DNA of 64,000 nt from UBA1479 sp040221095 (lineage in GTDB: Bacteria; Pseudomonadota; Alphaproteobacteria; Rhodospirillales; Casp-alpha2), in assembly GCA_040221095.1 (NCBI GenBank), contig JAVJVP010000015.1, positions 248,001 through 312,000 of the forward strand, given 5' to 3'. Position 1 is the first letter of the stretch, and every line of letters starts with the position of its first letter. The notes below the pieces were generated by a model. The model saw nothing but the letters and a program-made list of their open reading frames with translations, had not been told where the DNA came from and made no database searches. Position numbers and translations under genes: made by a program. This document shows, piece after piece, positions 15,249 through 25,202 of the stretch.

Positions 15249-16310
15249 CTACTTGATCGTCTGCGCGATCTGGCTGGCACAGCGCAGGAAGAGGACCCGC
15301 TTTTCCATCAACTCGGCGTAGGTCTCCAGGTCCTTGCCCGACAGAAGAACGCCCTTCTTCTGCAGTTCCACGGGTTTCCCCGAGGCCTCCAAGTCCTGCA
15401 GGTTCTTCAGGCGCTCGACCCAGGTTTCCAGGTATTCGCCCCAGTTTCCCCGATGGACGAAGCGCACGTAGCGCAGCACCCGCTTGATGGAATTGTTGTT
15501 CCAATGTTCGCTGACCGGCAACTCGCCGCAGGCTTCAAGAATTTTTTGTTCGGGGGATCCCGCCTCGACCGCTCCGTCGCCGCCGGCCCCGGCCGCGGTT
15601 GCCCCGCCCGCCGCGCCGGCGCCTGCATCGGGTGACGCCGCGGGCCGCGCATCCTTCAGCACGACGCTTGACCCGCCGGCCTGGGCCGCCGCGTTGGCCG
15701 CCGCCGCATCGGTTACCGCCTGGGCGGTCGCCGTATCCGCGTTGCGCTGGGCCTGGGCCGCCGTCTGTTCGGCCCGCAGGGTCGCGGGATCCTCCTCGCC
15801 GGGGATCAGGAAGATGCCGCCCAGGACGATCACCAGGAAAGCCACGGCGGGGGCCCAGGTCAGGGGAGAGCGGTACCAGGGCACGGCGTCGGAAGGAACA
15901 GGCTTGGGCAGGTCGCGGGCGTTGGGGTCTTCCATGACCGGCGCCATGGTGCGGATGTTCTTGATCCGCAGCAGCAGTTCCTTGACGTCGAACGGTTTGG
16001 TCACGTAGTCGACCTGCATCAGGCCGATGGCGCGGCGGCGGGTGTCCGTGTCGGTCACGGCGGTGGCGAAGACGATCGGCAGGCTCGACGTGCGGCGCAG
16101 GGTCCGCGCGAAATCGACGCCGTTGCCGTCGGGCAGCATGATATCGAGCACGATGACGTCGAAGTTCGCGCCATCCAGGGCGGCGAACATCTCGGCCCCG
16201 GTCTCCGCTTCGGTAACGTCGTAGTTCTCCGCCTCAAGAACGGCCTTGATGAACGACCGAATCATGGGGTCGTCTTCGACGATCAAAACACTGGGGTTGG
16301 ACTCGGACAC
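15249..16310 (-). CDS. Receiver-domain protein tethered to the membrane with a periplasmic C-terminal domain
   Basis: 353 residues from a GTG at 16310. Residues 1-120 are a complete response-regulator receiver: acidic pocket E12-D13-D14, phosphoacceptor D56 (VIVLDIMLPDGNG), T84, and K105 (YVTKPFD). There is no DNA-binding or enzymatic output. A linker leads to one membrane segment at about 152-170 (TWAPAVAFLVIVLGGIFLI), then an Ala-rich linker (about 172-255) and a C-terminal helical domain of about 95 residues with ILEACGELPVSEHWNNN and a second Cys in LFLRCASQIA. By charge rule the C-terminal part is periplasmic. This receiver-TM-exported arrangement is unusual and I do not recognise the C-terminal domain. 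The gene stands alone upstream of ilvB with no adjacent kinase. Confidence 0.8.
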   Translation of the reverse strand: MSESNPSVLIVEDDPMIRSFIKAVLEAENYDVTEAETGAEMFAALDGANFDVIVLDIMLPDGNGVDFARTLRRTSSLPIVFATAVTDTDTRRRAIGLMQVDYVTKPFDVKELLLRIKNIRTMAPVMEDPNARDLPKPVPSDAVPWYRSPLTWAPAVAFLVIVLGGIFLIPGEEDPATLRAEQTAAQAQRNADTATAQAVTDAAAANAAAQAGGSSVVLKDARPAASPDAGAGAAGGATAAGAGGDGAVEAGSPEQKILEACGELPVSEHWNNNSIKRVLRYVRFVHRGNWGEYLETWVERLKNLQDLEASGKPVELQKKGVLLSGKDLETYAELMEKRVLFLRCASQIAQTIK

Positions 16311-16399
16311 GGGCTGCCGTCGGTTGTTGTGATCAGTGGGGTCTTTTGCCGCAGGCCCCCGGCGCGCCCAAACGCGGCAAATTATTGTTTAGAGGATGG

Positions 16400-16437
16400 A
16401 GATGGCAATAAAAAGATGTCTTCTCCAATCAGGAGAA
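16400..16437 (-). terminator. Probable terminator of miaA
   Basis: On the minus strand TTCTCC-TGATT-GGAGAA is followed by GACATC and then TTTTTATT, about 15-45 nt beyond the miaA stop. The short spacer between stem and T tract makes it imperfect. Confidence 0.4.
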
Positions 16438-16450
16438 TCTCCCCCAAGCC

Positions 16451-17440
16451 TTACACGTCCCTGACAGCGATGAATTTTTTTATTTTTGTCGAGAGATCGT
16501 CGGATGCCGCATCGGCCCCGCCCCGATCAAGGATCAGGTCCGGCGCAAGTTGGTGGCGGAACCAGGTCAACTGGCGCTTGGCGTAATTTCGGGTAGCCTG
16601 CCGCGCCTTGTCGGCCGCTTGCTCCAGGGTCGCCTCGCCCCGGATCACCGCCCCCAGTTCGCGCACGCCGACGGCGCGCAGGGCCGGCAGGGACCCATCC
16701 AGACCCCGCGCCAGCAGGGCCCGCACCTCGTCCAGGGCACCCGCGTCCAGCATCGCCGTGAAACGCGCGTCGCAGGCGGCGTAAAGGGCCTCGCGCGGCG
16801 GTAGGACCAGGACCGTCGTGAATTGGGCGGCCACCGCCGGGCCGGTAGGGGCCGCGCCCTGCCAGTCGGCAAGGGTGCGTCCCGTGGCATGGGCCACGGC
16901 ATATGCCCGGATCAGGCGCTGGCGGTCGCCCGGCGGCAGGGTGGCCGCGGCGGCGGAATCGCGTTCCGCCAAAACCTCGACGAACGCGGCACCGCCCAGA
17001 CTGTCGTACAGCGCCGTCGCCTCGGCCGCCGCTTCCGCCGGCACCTCCGGCACGGGCGCCAGGCCTTCCGTCAGGGCTTTCAGATACATACCGGTGCCGC
17101 CGACCAGGATGGGCAGACGGCCCGCCGCCCGGGCCGCCGCGATCTCGGCCACGGCCATGTCCAGCCAGCGCCCGACGGAACAGCGTTCCTCCGCCCCCAG
17201 GACGCCGAACAGGCGGTGCGGCACGCGGGCTTCGTCCGCCGCGCCGGGCCGGGCCGTCAGCACGCGCAGGTCACGGTAGACCTGCATGCTGTCCGCGTTG
17301 ATGATCCAACCGCCCAAACGTTCCGCCAGTTCCAGCGCAAGGCCCGACTTGCCGCCCGCCGTCGGCCCCGTGACGATCATCACGCTTGTCGCGGACTCTT
17401 CATGCCGCGGGGGCTTTTCAGGGGCCTGAAAATCGGTCAC
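16451..17440 (-). CDS. miaA: tRNA dimethylallyltransferase
   Basis: Transfers a dimethylallyl group to N6 of A37 in tRNAs reading UNN codons. About 329 residues from a GTG at 17440 that has GGAGG just upstream; a GTG at 17458 would add six residues. P-loop GPTAGGKSGLALELA near residue 22, then INADSMQVYRDLRVLTARP (substrate-binding Asp-Ser), PHRLFGVL, and LVGGTGMYLKALTEG, all MiaA landmarks. The C-terminal RQATRNYAKRQLTWFRHQ motif is typical. Divergent from serB, with the two start codons 44 bp apart. Usual housekeeping length. Confidence 0.95.
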   Translation of the reverse strand: MTDFQAPEKPPRHEESATSVMIVTGPTAGGKSGLALELAERLGGWIINADSMQVYRDLRVLTARPGAADEARVPHRLFGVLGAEERCSVGRWLDMAVAEIAAARAAGRLPILVGGTGMYLKALTEGLAPVPEVPAEAAAEATALYDSLGGAAFVEVLAERDSAAAATLPPGDRQRLIRAYAVAHATGRTLADWQGAAPTGPAVAAQFTTVLVLPPREALYAACDARFTAMLDAGALDEVRALLARGLDGSLPALRAVGVRELGAVIRGEATLEQAADKARQATRNYAKRQLTWFRHQLAPDLILDRGGADAASDDLSTKIKKFIAVRDV

Positions 17441-17484
17441 TTTCCCTCCCGCTGTCACTCAACCGTCGCCGGATCGGACATTCC

Positions 17485-18387
17485 ATGGAATTTGTCGTTA
17501 CGCTGATCGCCGCCCCGGGCGGTGAACTGGATGCGGGCATTGTCGCCGAGGCGGCGGCCCGGCTCAATGCCCTGGGTGCCGAAACGGGACGGCCCGACTG
17601 GCTGGCCGAAGGATTGGCCTGCGACCTCGGCTTCGACGGCCTGTCCGCGGACCAGGCCGACGCCGCCGTGCGCATGAGCCTGGACGGCGCGCCGGTCGAT
17701 GTGATCGCCCAGCGGGCCGACGGGCGGCGCAAGAAACTTCTGATCGCCGACATGGATTCGACCATCGTCACCTCTGAAACCCTGACCGACGTGGCCGAGG
17801 CCGCCGGCAAGGCCGACGTGATCGCCGCCATCACCGACCGGGTCATGCGGGGGGAATTGAATTTCGAGGACTCCCTGCGCGAACGGGTGGCCATGCTGGA
17901 GGGGCTGTCGGAGACCGCCCTGGAGACCGCCTACCGCGCGATCGAAGTGTCGCCGGGCGCCGAGGCCCTGGTCCGCACCATGGCCGCCTCGGGCGCCACG
18001 ACGGCGCTGGTGTCGGGCGGGTTCACCTATTTCACCTCGCGCATCGCGGCGCGGCTCGGCTTCGACATCAACATGGCCAACGACTTCATCATCGAAGGCG
18101 GCAAACTGACCGGCCGGGTGACGGAGCCGATCCTGGGCCGCACCTCCAAATACGATGCCCTGGTCAAGCTGGCGGCGCAGAACGGCCTGGGACTGGCCGA
18201 CGCGGCGGCGGTCGGCGACGGCGCCAACGACCTGGAAATGATCCAGGCGGCGGGGCTGGGCTGCGCCTACCGCGGCAAGCCGATCCTGCGCGACGCGGCC
18301 AGGGTCAAGCTCGACCATGCCGACCTGACCGGGCTGCTCTACGCCCAGGGCTTCCGCCGGGATCAATTCGCAGGTACCCCCGCATAA
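17485..18387 (+). CDS. serB: Phosphoserine phosphatase
   Basis: Last step of serine synthesis: hydrolysis of O-phosphoserine. 300 residues from ATG 17485, chosen because the HAD domain and N-terminal ACT-like region then match SerB length; an upstream start would overlap miaA. HAD motif I D89-M-D91-S-T (nucleophile D89), motif II S in TTALVSGGFTYFT, motif III K in the SKYDAL region, and motif IV GDGANDLEM. A terminator at 18393 follows directly. Divergent from miaA; serine synthesis partners serA and serC are not in the window. Confidence 0.96.
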   Translation: MEFVVTLIAAPGGELDAGIVAEAAARLNALGAETGRPDWLAEGLACDLGFDGLSADQADAAVRMSLDGAPVDVIAQRADGRRKKLLIADMDSTIVTSETLTDVAEAAGKADVIAAITDRVMRGELNFEDSLRERVAMLEGLSETALETAYRAIEVSPGAEALVRTMAASGATTALVSGGFTYFTSRIAARLGFDINMANDFIIEGGKLTGRVTEPILGRTSKYDALVKLAAQNGLGLADAAAVGDGANDLEMIQAAGLGCAYRGKPILRDAARVKLDHADLTGLLYAQGFRRDQFAGTPA

Positions 18388-18392
18388 ACAGA

Positions 18393-18416
18393 AAACGGCG
18401 CCCGAAGGCGCCGTTT
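18393..18416. terminator. Bidirectional terminator between serB and degP
   Basis: AAACGGCGCC-CGAA-GGCGCCGTTT, a 10-bp stem with short A/T flanks on both sides, placed in the 53-bp gap between the convergent serB and degP stops. It can serve both strands. Confidence 0.85.
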
Positions 18417-18440
18417 CCGGTTCGATCATTTTCGCCCGAC

Positions 18441-19970
18441 CTAGCTTTTGCCCAGGCGGATGGCGACGAAGCGCAAGCCGTTCTGCCCCTGAACCAGAAG
18501 CAGCACCGATTTGCGTCCGGCATCGCGGGCTTCCTTGACCTTGCGCATCACGTCGTCGGGATTACCGACCTCTTCCTGGCCGACCTCGACGATCAGATCG
18601 CCGGGGCGCACGCCCTTCTCCGCCGCCGGACCGGCGCCCAGCACATCGGTCACCAGCACGCCCTTGGCGTCGGCTTCCAGCTTGAACTTCTGCGCCGCGT
18701 CTTCGGTGATGACCGACAGGGTCAGGCCCAGATCTTCGACCACCTGGGGCTTGGCGTCCGAACCCGCACCCTTGTCGGTGCGCGCCGCGACCTGCTGTTC
18801 CTGTTCCTGCAGTTCGCCGACCTTGACCTTGAGGTCGATCTTCTTGTTCTCGCGCCAGACCTCGACCGGCACGTCGACGCCCACTTCCGTGTCGGCGACG
18901 ATGCGCGGCAGTTTGCGCATGTCGGGGACCTTGCGCTTGTTGAAGGTCAGGATCACGTCGCCGCGCTGAATCTTGCCCTTGGCGGCGGGGCCGTCCTCGA
19001 CCACCTGGGCGACGAGGGCGCCGGTCGGCTCCTTCAGACCCAGGCTTTCGGCCACTTCCGGCGTGACCTGCTGAATATGAACGCCGAGCCAGCCGCGCTT
19101 GACCTGGCCGTGCTTGATCAACTGGGAGATCACCGGCTTGGCCGTGGACATGGGCACGGCGAAGCCGATGCCGACGCTGCCGCCGGACGGCGAGAAGATG
19201 GCCGTATTGATGCCGATGACCTGGCCGTCCAGATTGAACAGCGGGCCGCCCGAATTGCCCCGGTTTATGGAGGCGTCGGTCTGGATGAAGTTGTCATAGG
19301 GGCCGGCGGAAATGTCGCGGCCGCGGGCCGAGATGATGCCCGCCGTGACCGTGCCGCCCAGGCCGAACGGATTGCCGATGGCGACCACCCAGTCGCCGAC
19401 GCGGGATTTCTCCGAATCGCCGAACGAGATGGCATGGTACTTCTGACCCTTGAGATCGACCTTGAGCACGGCGATGTCCGTCTTCTGGTCGCGGCCGACG
19501 ACCGTGGCCTTGAGGCGCGTGTCGTCCTGCAGGATGACCTCGATCTCGTCGGCGTCCTGAATCACGTGGTTGTTGGTGATCACGTGGCCCGCATCGTCGA
19601 GGATGAAGCCCGAACCCAGGGACGTGGCCTTGCGCGCCTGGGGCTTGCCGCCGCCGTTGGGCTGGCCGCGGTCGAAGAATTCCTTGAAGAAGTCCTCGAA
19701 GGGCGAGCCGGGCGGAAGCTGCGGCATTTCAAAGCCGCGGCTTTCGATGACCTGGGTGGTCGAAATGTTGACCACCGAAGGCAGCAGCTTTTCCGCCAGG
19801 TCGGCGAAGCCGTCGGGGGCCGGGCGTGCATGCGCCACGGCCGTCATGATCATGAAGGCGGCCAGCGCGAGCGCCGCGGCGAACGCGCCGAAACCGGCCA
19901 TCCGCAGCGGCGAGCGGTCGTCGGTGGCCGCGATGGGCGCGTCCTGTTTGGAGAGACGAATCTGGTTCAT
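18441..19970 (-). CDS. degP: DegP/HtrA-family periplasmic serine protease (Do-like)
   Basis: Envelope quality-control protease and chaperone. 509 residues from ATG 19970 (AGG 7 nt upstream). Residues 24-48 form an N-terminal signal or anchor segment (GAFAAALALAAFMIMTAVAHA). Trypsin-like domain with H135 (TNNHVI), D165 (KTDIAVLK) and S240 (NRGNSGGPLF), followed by two PDZ domains, about residues 305-390 and 420-505. It is last in the run hflK-hflC-DUF2065-degP, which is a typical alphaproteobacterial arrangement linking FtsH control with periplasmic proteolysis. The 220-nt gap before it could hold its own promoter. Confidence 0.95.
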   Translation of the reverse strand: MNQIRLSKQDAPIAATDDRSPLRMAGFGAFAAALALAAFMIMTAVAHARPAPDGFADLAEKLLPSVVNISTTQVIESRGFEMPQLPPGSPFEDFFKEFFDRGQPNGGGKPQARKATSLGSGFILDDAGHVITNNHVIQDADEIEVILQDDTRLKATVVGRDQKTDIAVLKVDLKGQKYHAISFGDSEKSRVGDWVVAIGNPFGLGGTVTAGIISARGRDISAGPYDNFIQTDASINRGNSGGPLFNLDGQVIGINTAIFSPSGGSVGIGFAVPMSTAKPVISQLIKHGQVKRGWLGVHIQQVTPEVAESLGLKEPTGALVAQVVEDGPAAKGKIQRGDVILTFNKRKVPDMRKLPRIVADTEVGVDVPVEVWRENKKIDLKVKVGELQEQEQQVAARTDKGAGSDAKPQVVEDLGLTLSVITEDAAQKFKLEADAKGVLVTDVLGAGPAAEKGVRPGDLIVEVGQEEVGNPDDVMRKVKEARDAGRKSVLLLVQGQNGLRFVAIRLGKS

Positions 19971-20190
19971 CTTAACACCTAGTCCTTCCGTCACATGCGG
20001 GATCATGCCGGTTGGGATCATGCCACGGACCCCGCAAAGATTAAACAGTGTGCAATCGAGCCCCCGGGACCGGGCACCCTTTGGAATGCCCCTGATATGA
20101 CCAGGGAATATGGCCGTAGGATGGCCCCGCCCCGGTATGTTTTGGGCAATCGCGGCCTGCTTCCGGCGCGATCCCGGGCCGCCGTCTCCC

Positions 20191-20376
20191 CTACCCCCGG
20201 ACGGCCCAGACGAGGACGACGCCGGCAACCGCCGCCGCCAGTCCCGCCAGGCGCAACGTCCCCGGCGGCATTTCCTGCATTTGGGACATCACCCGCTGCA
20301 TGCCGTCGGGGAACAATGCGTAGATCACGCCTTCGATCACCAGGACCAGTCCCAGCGCCGTGTAGAAGTCATCCAT
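20191..20376 (-). CDS. DUF2065 (YjeT-like) small inner-membrane protein
   Basis: 61 residues with two hydrophobic helices: about 5-22 (YTALGLVLVIEGVIYALF) and 42-60 (LRLAGLAAAVAGVVLVWAVRG). The FPDGMQRVMSQM segment between them is characteristic of the DUF2065 family, which is found beside hflC in many proteobacteria. Function unknown; its constant neighbourhood suggests a role with the HflKC-FtsH complex. It lies 46 nt after hflC. Confidence 0.88.
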   Translation of the reverse strand: MDDFYTALGLVLVIEGVIYALFPDGMQRVMSQMQEMPPGTLRLAGLAAAVAGVVLVWAVRG

Positions 20377-20422
20377 ATGGTCCAGGTCCCGGCCCCGCCG
20401 CCGGACGGCGCCCGTGCCCGCA

Positions 20423-21304
20423 TCAGCGGGCGCGGGTGGTGCCGTCCTTGAGCGCGTTGAAGAACTGGAACAGCTCCGAATTGGGGCTGAGAACCATGGA
20501 CGTGCCCTCGTTCAGCGCGGTGCCCAGGGCTTCCAGGGAGCGGTAGAAGTCGAAGAACTCCGCATCCTTGCCATAGGCCCCGTTGAGAACCCGCGTGCGT
20601 TCGCCGTCGCCTTCACCGCGCAGGATTTCCGACTTGCGCCGGGCCTCCGCCAGGATGATGACCTTGTCACGCTCGGCCTCGGCCTGAATCCGGGTCTTCT
20701 GCTCCTCGCCCTTGGCGCGCAGCTCGGCGGCCTCGGCGATACGGTCGGAGCGCATGCGGTTGAACACCGCCTGCGACGTGGCTTCGGGCAGGTCCGTGCG
20801 GCCGATGCGGATGTCGATGACCTCGACCCCGAATTCGGGCGCCTGGGCGCGCAACAGGTTGGCGACGCGGTCCATGATCTGGGCGCGCTTGTCCGTCAAC
20901 ATGTCGGGCAGCAGGATCTTGCCGATTTCCGAACGGATGCCGGCGTTGAGACGCCCGCCGAAGACCTGACGGAAGTTGGCGTCGGTGCCGGCGCGCTTGC
21001 GGAATTCAAGCGGATCGGCGATGCGGTACCGCGCGAAGGCATCGACGTTGATGCGCTTCTGGTCGGCCAGGATGACTTCCTGCACCGGCGGATCCAGATC
21101 GAGGATGCGCCGATCGTAGTATTCCACGTTCTGGACGAACGGCAGCTTGACCTTGAGGCCCGGCGTCCGTTCGACATGCACGGGATTACCGAATTGCAGA
21201 ACCAAGGCCTGCTGGTCCTGACGCACGGTGTACAGGGCGCTGAAGGCGCAGATCCCGGCAGCGGCGACAATCACCGCCAGGATGAAAAGACCTGGGCGTT
21301 TCAT
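20423..21304 (-). CDS. hflC: HflC, FtsH-modulating SPFH protein
   Basis: Membrane SPFH/band-7 protein that assembles with HflK into a cage around FtsH and limits its proteolysis. 293 residues: N-terminal signal-anchor at about 5-24 (LFILAVIVAAAGICAFSALYTV), SPFH domain (QQALVLQFGNPVHVERTPGLKVKLPFVQNVEYYDRRIL), and a long charged coiled coil (RAKGEEQKTRIQAEAERDKVIILAEARRKSEIL). Start ATG 21304 overlaps the hflK stop by 4 nt, implying coupling. Length is normal. Confidence 0.96.
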   Translation of the reverse strand: MKRPGLFILAVIVAAAGICAFSALYTVRQDQQALVLQFGNPVHVERTPGLKVKLPFVQNVEYYDRRILDLDPPVQEVILADQKRINVDAFARYRIADPLEFRKRAGTDANFRQVFGGRLNAGIRSEIGKILLPDMLTDKRAQIMDRVANLLRAQAPEFGVEVIDIRIGRTDLPEATSQAVFNRMRSDRIAEAAELRAKGEEQKTRIQAEAERDKVIILAEARRKSEILRGEGDGERTRVLNGAYGKDAEFFDFYRSLEALGTALNEGTSMVLSPNSELFQFFNALKDGTTRAR

Positions 21305-22419
21305 TTCGCACCTCCCTGGGATTTGCGCAGTTCATTGAGCGGCAGATAGGGCACGACCTTGGATCCATCGGGTCCCTGGTCGAGGATGATCTTGTCGGCG
21401 GTCGACAGGATTTCCTGCATGCGCTCCAGATACAGCCGCCGCTTGGTGACGTCCTTGTTGGTCAGATAGGCGTTGTAGACCGAGAGGAAGCGTTCGGCTT
21501 CACCCTGGGCGTCCTTGATGACCCGTTCCTTGTAGGCCGTCGCCTCGGCGATCAGCTTTTCCGCCTCACCCTTGGCCCGCGGCACGATGTCGTTGCGGAA
21601 GGCGATGGCCTCGTTGACGGACCGTTCCTGATCCTGACGCGCGCGCTGCACGTCGTTGAAGGCGTCGATGACTTCCTTGGGCGGATCCGCCTTCTGCATC
21701 TTCAATTCGGCGACGGCGATGCCGGCACCGTAACTGTCGAGGATGCGCTGCAACAGGTCGCGGGTCTTGGCTTCGACGCCGGCACGGTTCTTGGTGATCG
21801 CCTCTTCCAGGGTCGACTGGCCGACGATCTCGCGCATGGCGCTTTCCGCCGCCACCTTGATGGTGATTTCCGGATCGCGAATGTTGAACAGGTAGTCGGC
21901 GGCGTTCTTGATACGCCACTGCACGATGAAGTCGATGTCGGCGATGTTCTGGTCGCCGGTCAGCATCAGGCTTTCCAGCGTCACGTCGCGCCCGCCGGTG
22001 CCCCGGCCCACATTGCCGGGACCGCGGAAGCCGATGTTGATGGTGTTGGTGTTTTCGACATCGACCTTGATGACTTCGCCGATCGGGCCAGGGAACCAGA
22101 AGTTGAGGCCCGGCCCCGTGCGCTTGACGAATTCGCCGAACAGCAGTTCCACGCCCTGTTGGCCGGGCTGGATGCGGTAGGGCACGGTCAGCCCCACCCA
22201 TAACGCCGCGGCGATCAACAAGCCGATCACCACGCCCTTGGCGCCGCCGGCGCCGCCGGGCATGAATTTCTTCATGCTGTCCTGGCTCTTTCTGAGCAAT
22301 TCCTCGATATCGGGCGGAGTCGGTCCGCCGCCACGGGGTCCGCCGCCACCGCCGCCCCATGGGCCGCCGCCTCCGCCTCCGCCGCCCCAGGGGCCGCCGC
22401 CTTGTGGTTTCCAGGCCAT
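21301..22419 (-). CDS. hflK: HflK, FtsH-modulating SPFH protein
   Basis: Partner of HflC. 372 residues: a cytoplasmic Gly/Pro/Trp-rich tail (PWGGGGGGGGPWGG pattern, residues 1-35), membrane segment at about 65-82 (GVVIGLLIAAALWVGLTV), SPFH domain (QPGQQGVELLFGEFVKRTGPGLNFWFPGPI) and coiled coil with AKGEAEKLIAEATAYKERVIKDAQGEAERF. First gene of hflK-hflC-DUF2065-degP, divergent from apbC with a 227-bp shared upstream region. The low-complexity N-terminus is typical of the family. Confidence 0.96.
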   Translation of the reverse strand: MAWKPQGGGPWGGGGGGGGPWGGGGGGPRGGGPTPPDIEELLRKSQDSMKKFMPGGAGGAKGVVIGLLIAAALWVGLTVPYRIQPGQQGVELLFGEFVKRTGPGLNFWFPGPIGEVIKVDVENTNTINIGFRGPGNVGRGTGGRDVTLESLMLTGDQNIADIDFIVQWRIKNAADYLFNIRDPEITIKVAAESAMREIVGQSTLEEAITKNRAGVEAKTRDLLQRILDSYGAGIAVAELKMQKADPPKEVIDAFNDVQRARQDQERSVNEAIAFRNDIVPRAKGEAEKLIAEATAYKERVIKDAQGEAERFLSVYNAYLTNKDVTKRRLYLERMQEILSTADKIILDQGPDGSKVVPYLPLNELRKSQGGAK

Positions 22420-22646
22420 GTTCCGGGATTACCTCTCTGTTCTTTATGTTATCGGCGCCCGTATGGGCACCCTGTTTCCTGCGGTCCAGGCCTTGCATTC
22501 CGCGGCCCAGACGCCATGTGCTTATCGTCCCGCGCCTGTGGGTCACAAATCCGTCTGATGAAGCACGGACTTGCATCAACACCCGCCGATGGGGCATTAA
22601 CCCGGACGCAGGGCGAATATCGTCTTATAACCCGGAGATTTCAAGG

Positions 22647-23795
<1,149 letters not shown>

Positions 23796-23808
23796 GTTTC
23801 CGGCGGAC

Positions 23809-24333
23809 CTAAGCGGCGTCCGCCGCCCGCTCATACACGACGAAGCTGAAGGCGGGGCCGCCCGGCTGTTCCGGGTCGTGGTCCTGGCGCGCCGTTTCCC
23901 GCCATTGGGCCGGGTCGATTTCCGGAAAGAACGTGTCGCCGGGCACGGCCGCATGGACATGGCAGATGTCCAGCCGGTCGGCCAGCGGCAAGGCCTGTTC
24001 GAAGATTTCCGCCCCGCCGATCACCATGACCTCGCCGCTGCCGTGGGTGCGGGCGGCGTCAAGCGCCGCGTCCAGGGAATGCACCACCTCCGCCCCGTCG
24101 GCGCGAAAATCCCGGTCGCGGGTAACGACGATGTTGGGCCGCCCCGGCAGGACCCGGCCGATGGACCGGAAGGTCTTGCGGCCCATGATCATGGGATGAC
24201 CCATGGTCACCGCCTTGAACCGTTTCAGGTCCGTGGAAATATGCCAGGGCAGATCCCCGTCCCGCCCGATGCAGCGGTTTTCCGCCACGGCGACGACAAG
24301 CGTGATGCGGGGGGGACGCGGCGTATCGGGCAT
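23809..24333 (-). CDS. folA: Dihydrofolate reductase
   Basis: NADPH-dependent reduction of dihydrofolate; trimethoprim target. 174 residues from ATG 24333 (MPDTPRPP). Signature residues visible: VAENRCIGRDGDLPWHISTDLKRFKAVTMGHPMIMGRKTF with the catalytic acidic residue in the DLPWH-ISTDLKRF region, NIVVTRD, and VIGGAEIFEQALPLADRL. A longer frame upstream adds unlikely sequence. Convergent with apbC (13-nt gap). Usually adjacent to thyA; here thyA lies 0.9 kb upstream on the same strand, separated by a plus-strand PAS gene. Confidence 0.96.
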   Translation of the reverse strand: MPDTPRPPRITLVVAVAENRCIGRDGDLPWHISTDLKRFKAVTMGHPMIMGRKTFRSIGRVLPGRPNIVVTRDRDFRADGAEVVHSLDAALDAARTHGSGEVMVIGGAEIFEQALPLADRLDICHVHAAVPGDTFFPEIDPAQWRETARQDHDPEQPGGPAFSFVVYERAADAA

Positions 24334-24515
24334 GGGTGAATGGGTTCCGGGCAATGGTTTACGGCCCGCCCTGTTTACCGGGAAACCACCGCCGGGCCTA
24401 CCCCCCAACGGGCGCACGCAGCCATCGTATGGAAAGCACCCACATCTGAATACAATCATACGCAGAAAAAAGATGTGACAAGCACACCCATCTTGCGTGG
24501 CCTTGTTAACACTTT

Positions 24516-24524
24516 CTTTGCTAT
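24516..24524 (+). promoter_or_regulatory. Extended -10 element upstream of the PAS gene
   Basis: TGCTATGAT, identical to the element in front of the CBS gene near 8440, about 117 bp before the TTG start. TTGTTA lies upstream but at poor spacing. An AT-rich stretch with ATCTTTTTTCTGCG-like composition precedes it. Low-confidence promoter call. Confidence 0.3.
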
Positions 24525-24640
24525 GATTGTCCAAGCGGTATCGGGCATCACGCACCGGAACAATAACTTTTAAGCCGCAACGTGCTCTGAAGATCTGAGG
24601 TGAGGGCCTGGCCATCCAACCAGCCCTGGAGAGCCGTGCC

Positions 24641-25180
24641 TTGCATATTCGCTACGAAATTCTTGACACCACCGACATCGACCTTGGCGAAGGCCAATCC
24701 GTCCTGGAATACTGGGACAGACTGCGGGGCGATGCCTTCGCCCCGGCCTGGTCACGCCAGTTCAAGCTGACCGACCTGCCCTGCCACATCGTTCCGGGCA
24801 TGACCGTGGTCGACCGCATCGACGGCGGACAGAACTTCTTCTATCGGTTCTGGGGCACCAACCACATGGCCATGAAGGGGTTCGAGATGACCGGCAAGAC
24901 GGTCGATCAGAGCCCCAACAAGGACATCCAGCGCATCGCCACCCGGCAGTTCGTCGAAACGGTCATCCAGCGCCGCCGGCCGACCGTGTTCCTGTACACC
25001 ATCGATTACCCCAGGCGGCACCGCCCGTCGGAATTCGTCCTGCGCCTGCCGCTGTCTGACGACGGCGTGACGGTCAACCGCATCGCGACGTTCCAGGACC
25101 TGAATTCGCCGAGTGCGCGGTGGGAACTGGTTCTCGACGCCCTCATGCCGGACCGGCCCTGCGGCGACAGTCGCACCTAA
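24641..25180 (+). CDS. PAS-domain protein of a small stand-alone type
   Basis: 179 residues from a TTG at 24641, with GGAG 9 nt upstream and an in-frame stop just before. The central part (about residues 55-145) reads like the single PAS module found in many Rhodospirillales short proteins: IVPGMTVVDRIDGGQNFFYRFWGTNHMAMKG, then VETVIQRRRPTVFLYTIDYPRR and FVLRLPLSDDGVTVNRIATFQDL. No output domain. Probably a sensory or adaptor protein of unknown ligand. It sits alone between folA and thyA on the opposite strand. The 307-bp upstream gap has a TGCTATGAT extended -10 at about 24516-24524 and otherwise no gene. Confidence 0.7.
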   Translation: MHIRYEILDTTDIDLGEGQSVLEYWDRLRGDAFAPAWSRQFKLTDLPCHIVPGMTVVDRIDGGQNFFYRFWGTNHMAMKGFEMTGKTVDQSPNKDIQRIATRQFVETVIQRRRPTVFLYTIDYPRRHRPSEFVLRLPLSDDGVTVNRIATFQDLNSPSARWELVLDALMPDRPCGDSRT

Positions 25181-25202
25181 GCCTCCCGGAATCCCGGTCT
25201 TC

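Noticed and set aside
22238..22558. Pro-rich plus-strand reading over the hflK N-terminus
   Set aside because: It is the complement of the Gly-rich HflK tail; the low complexity explains it.
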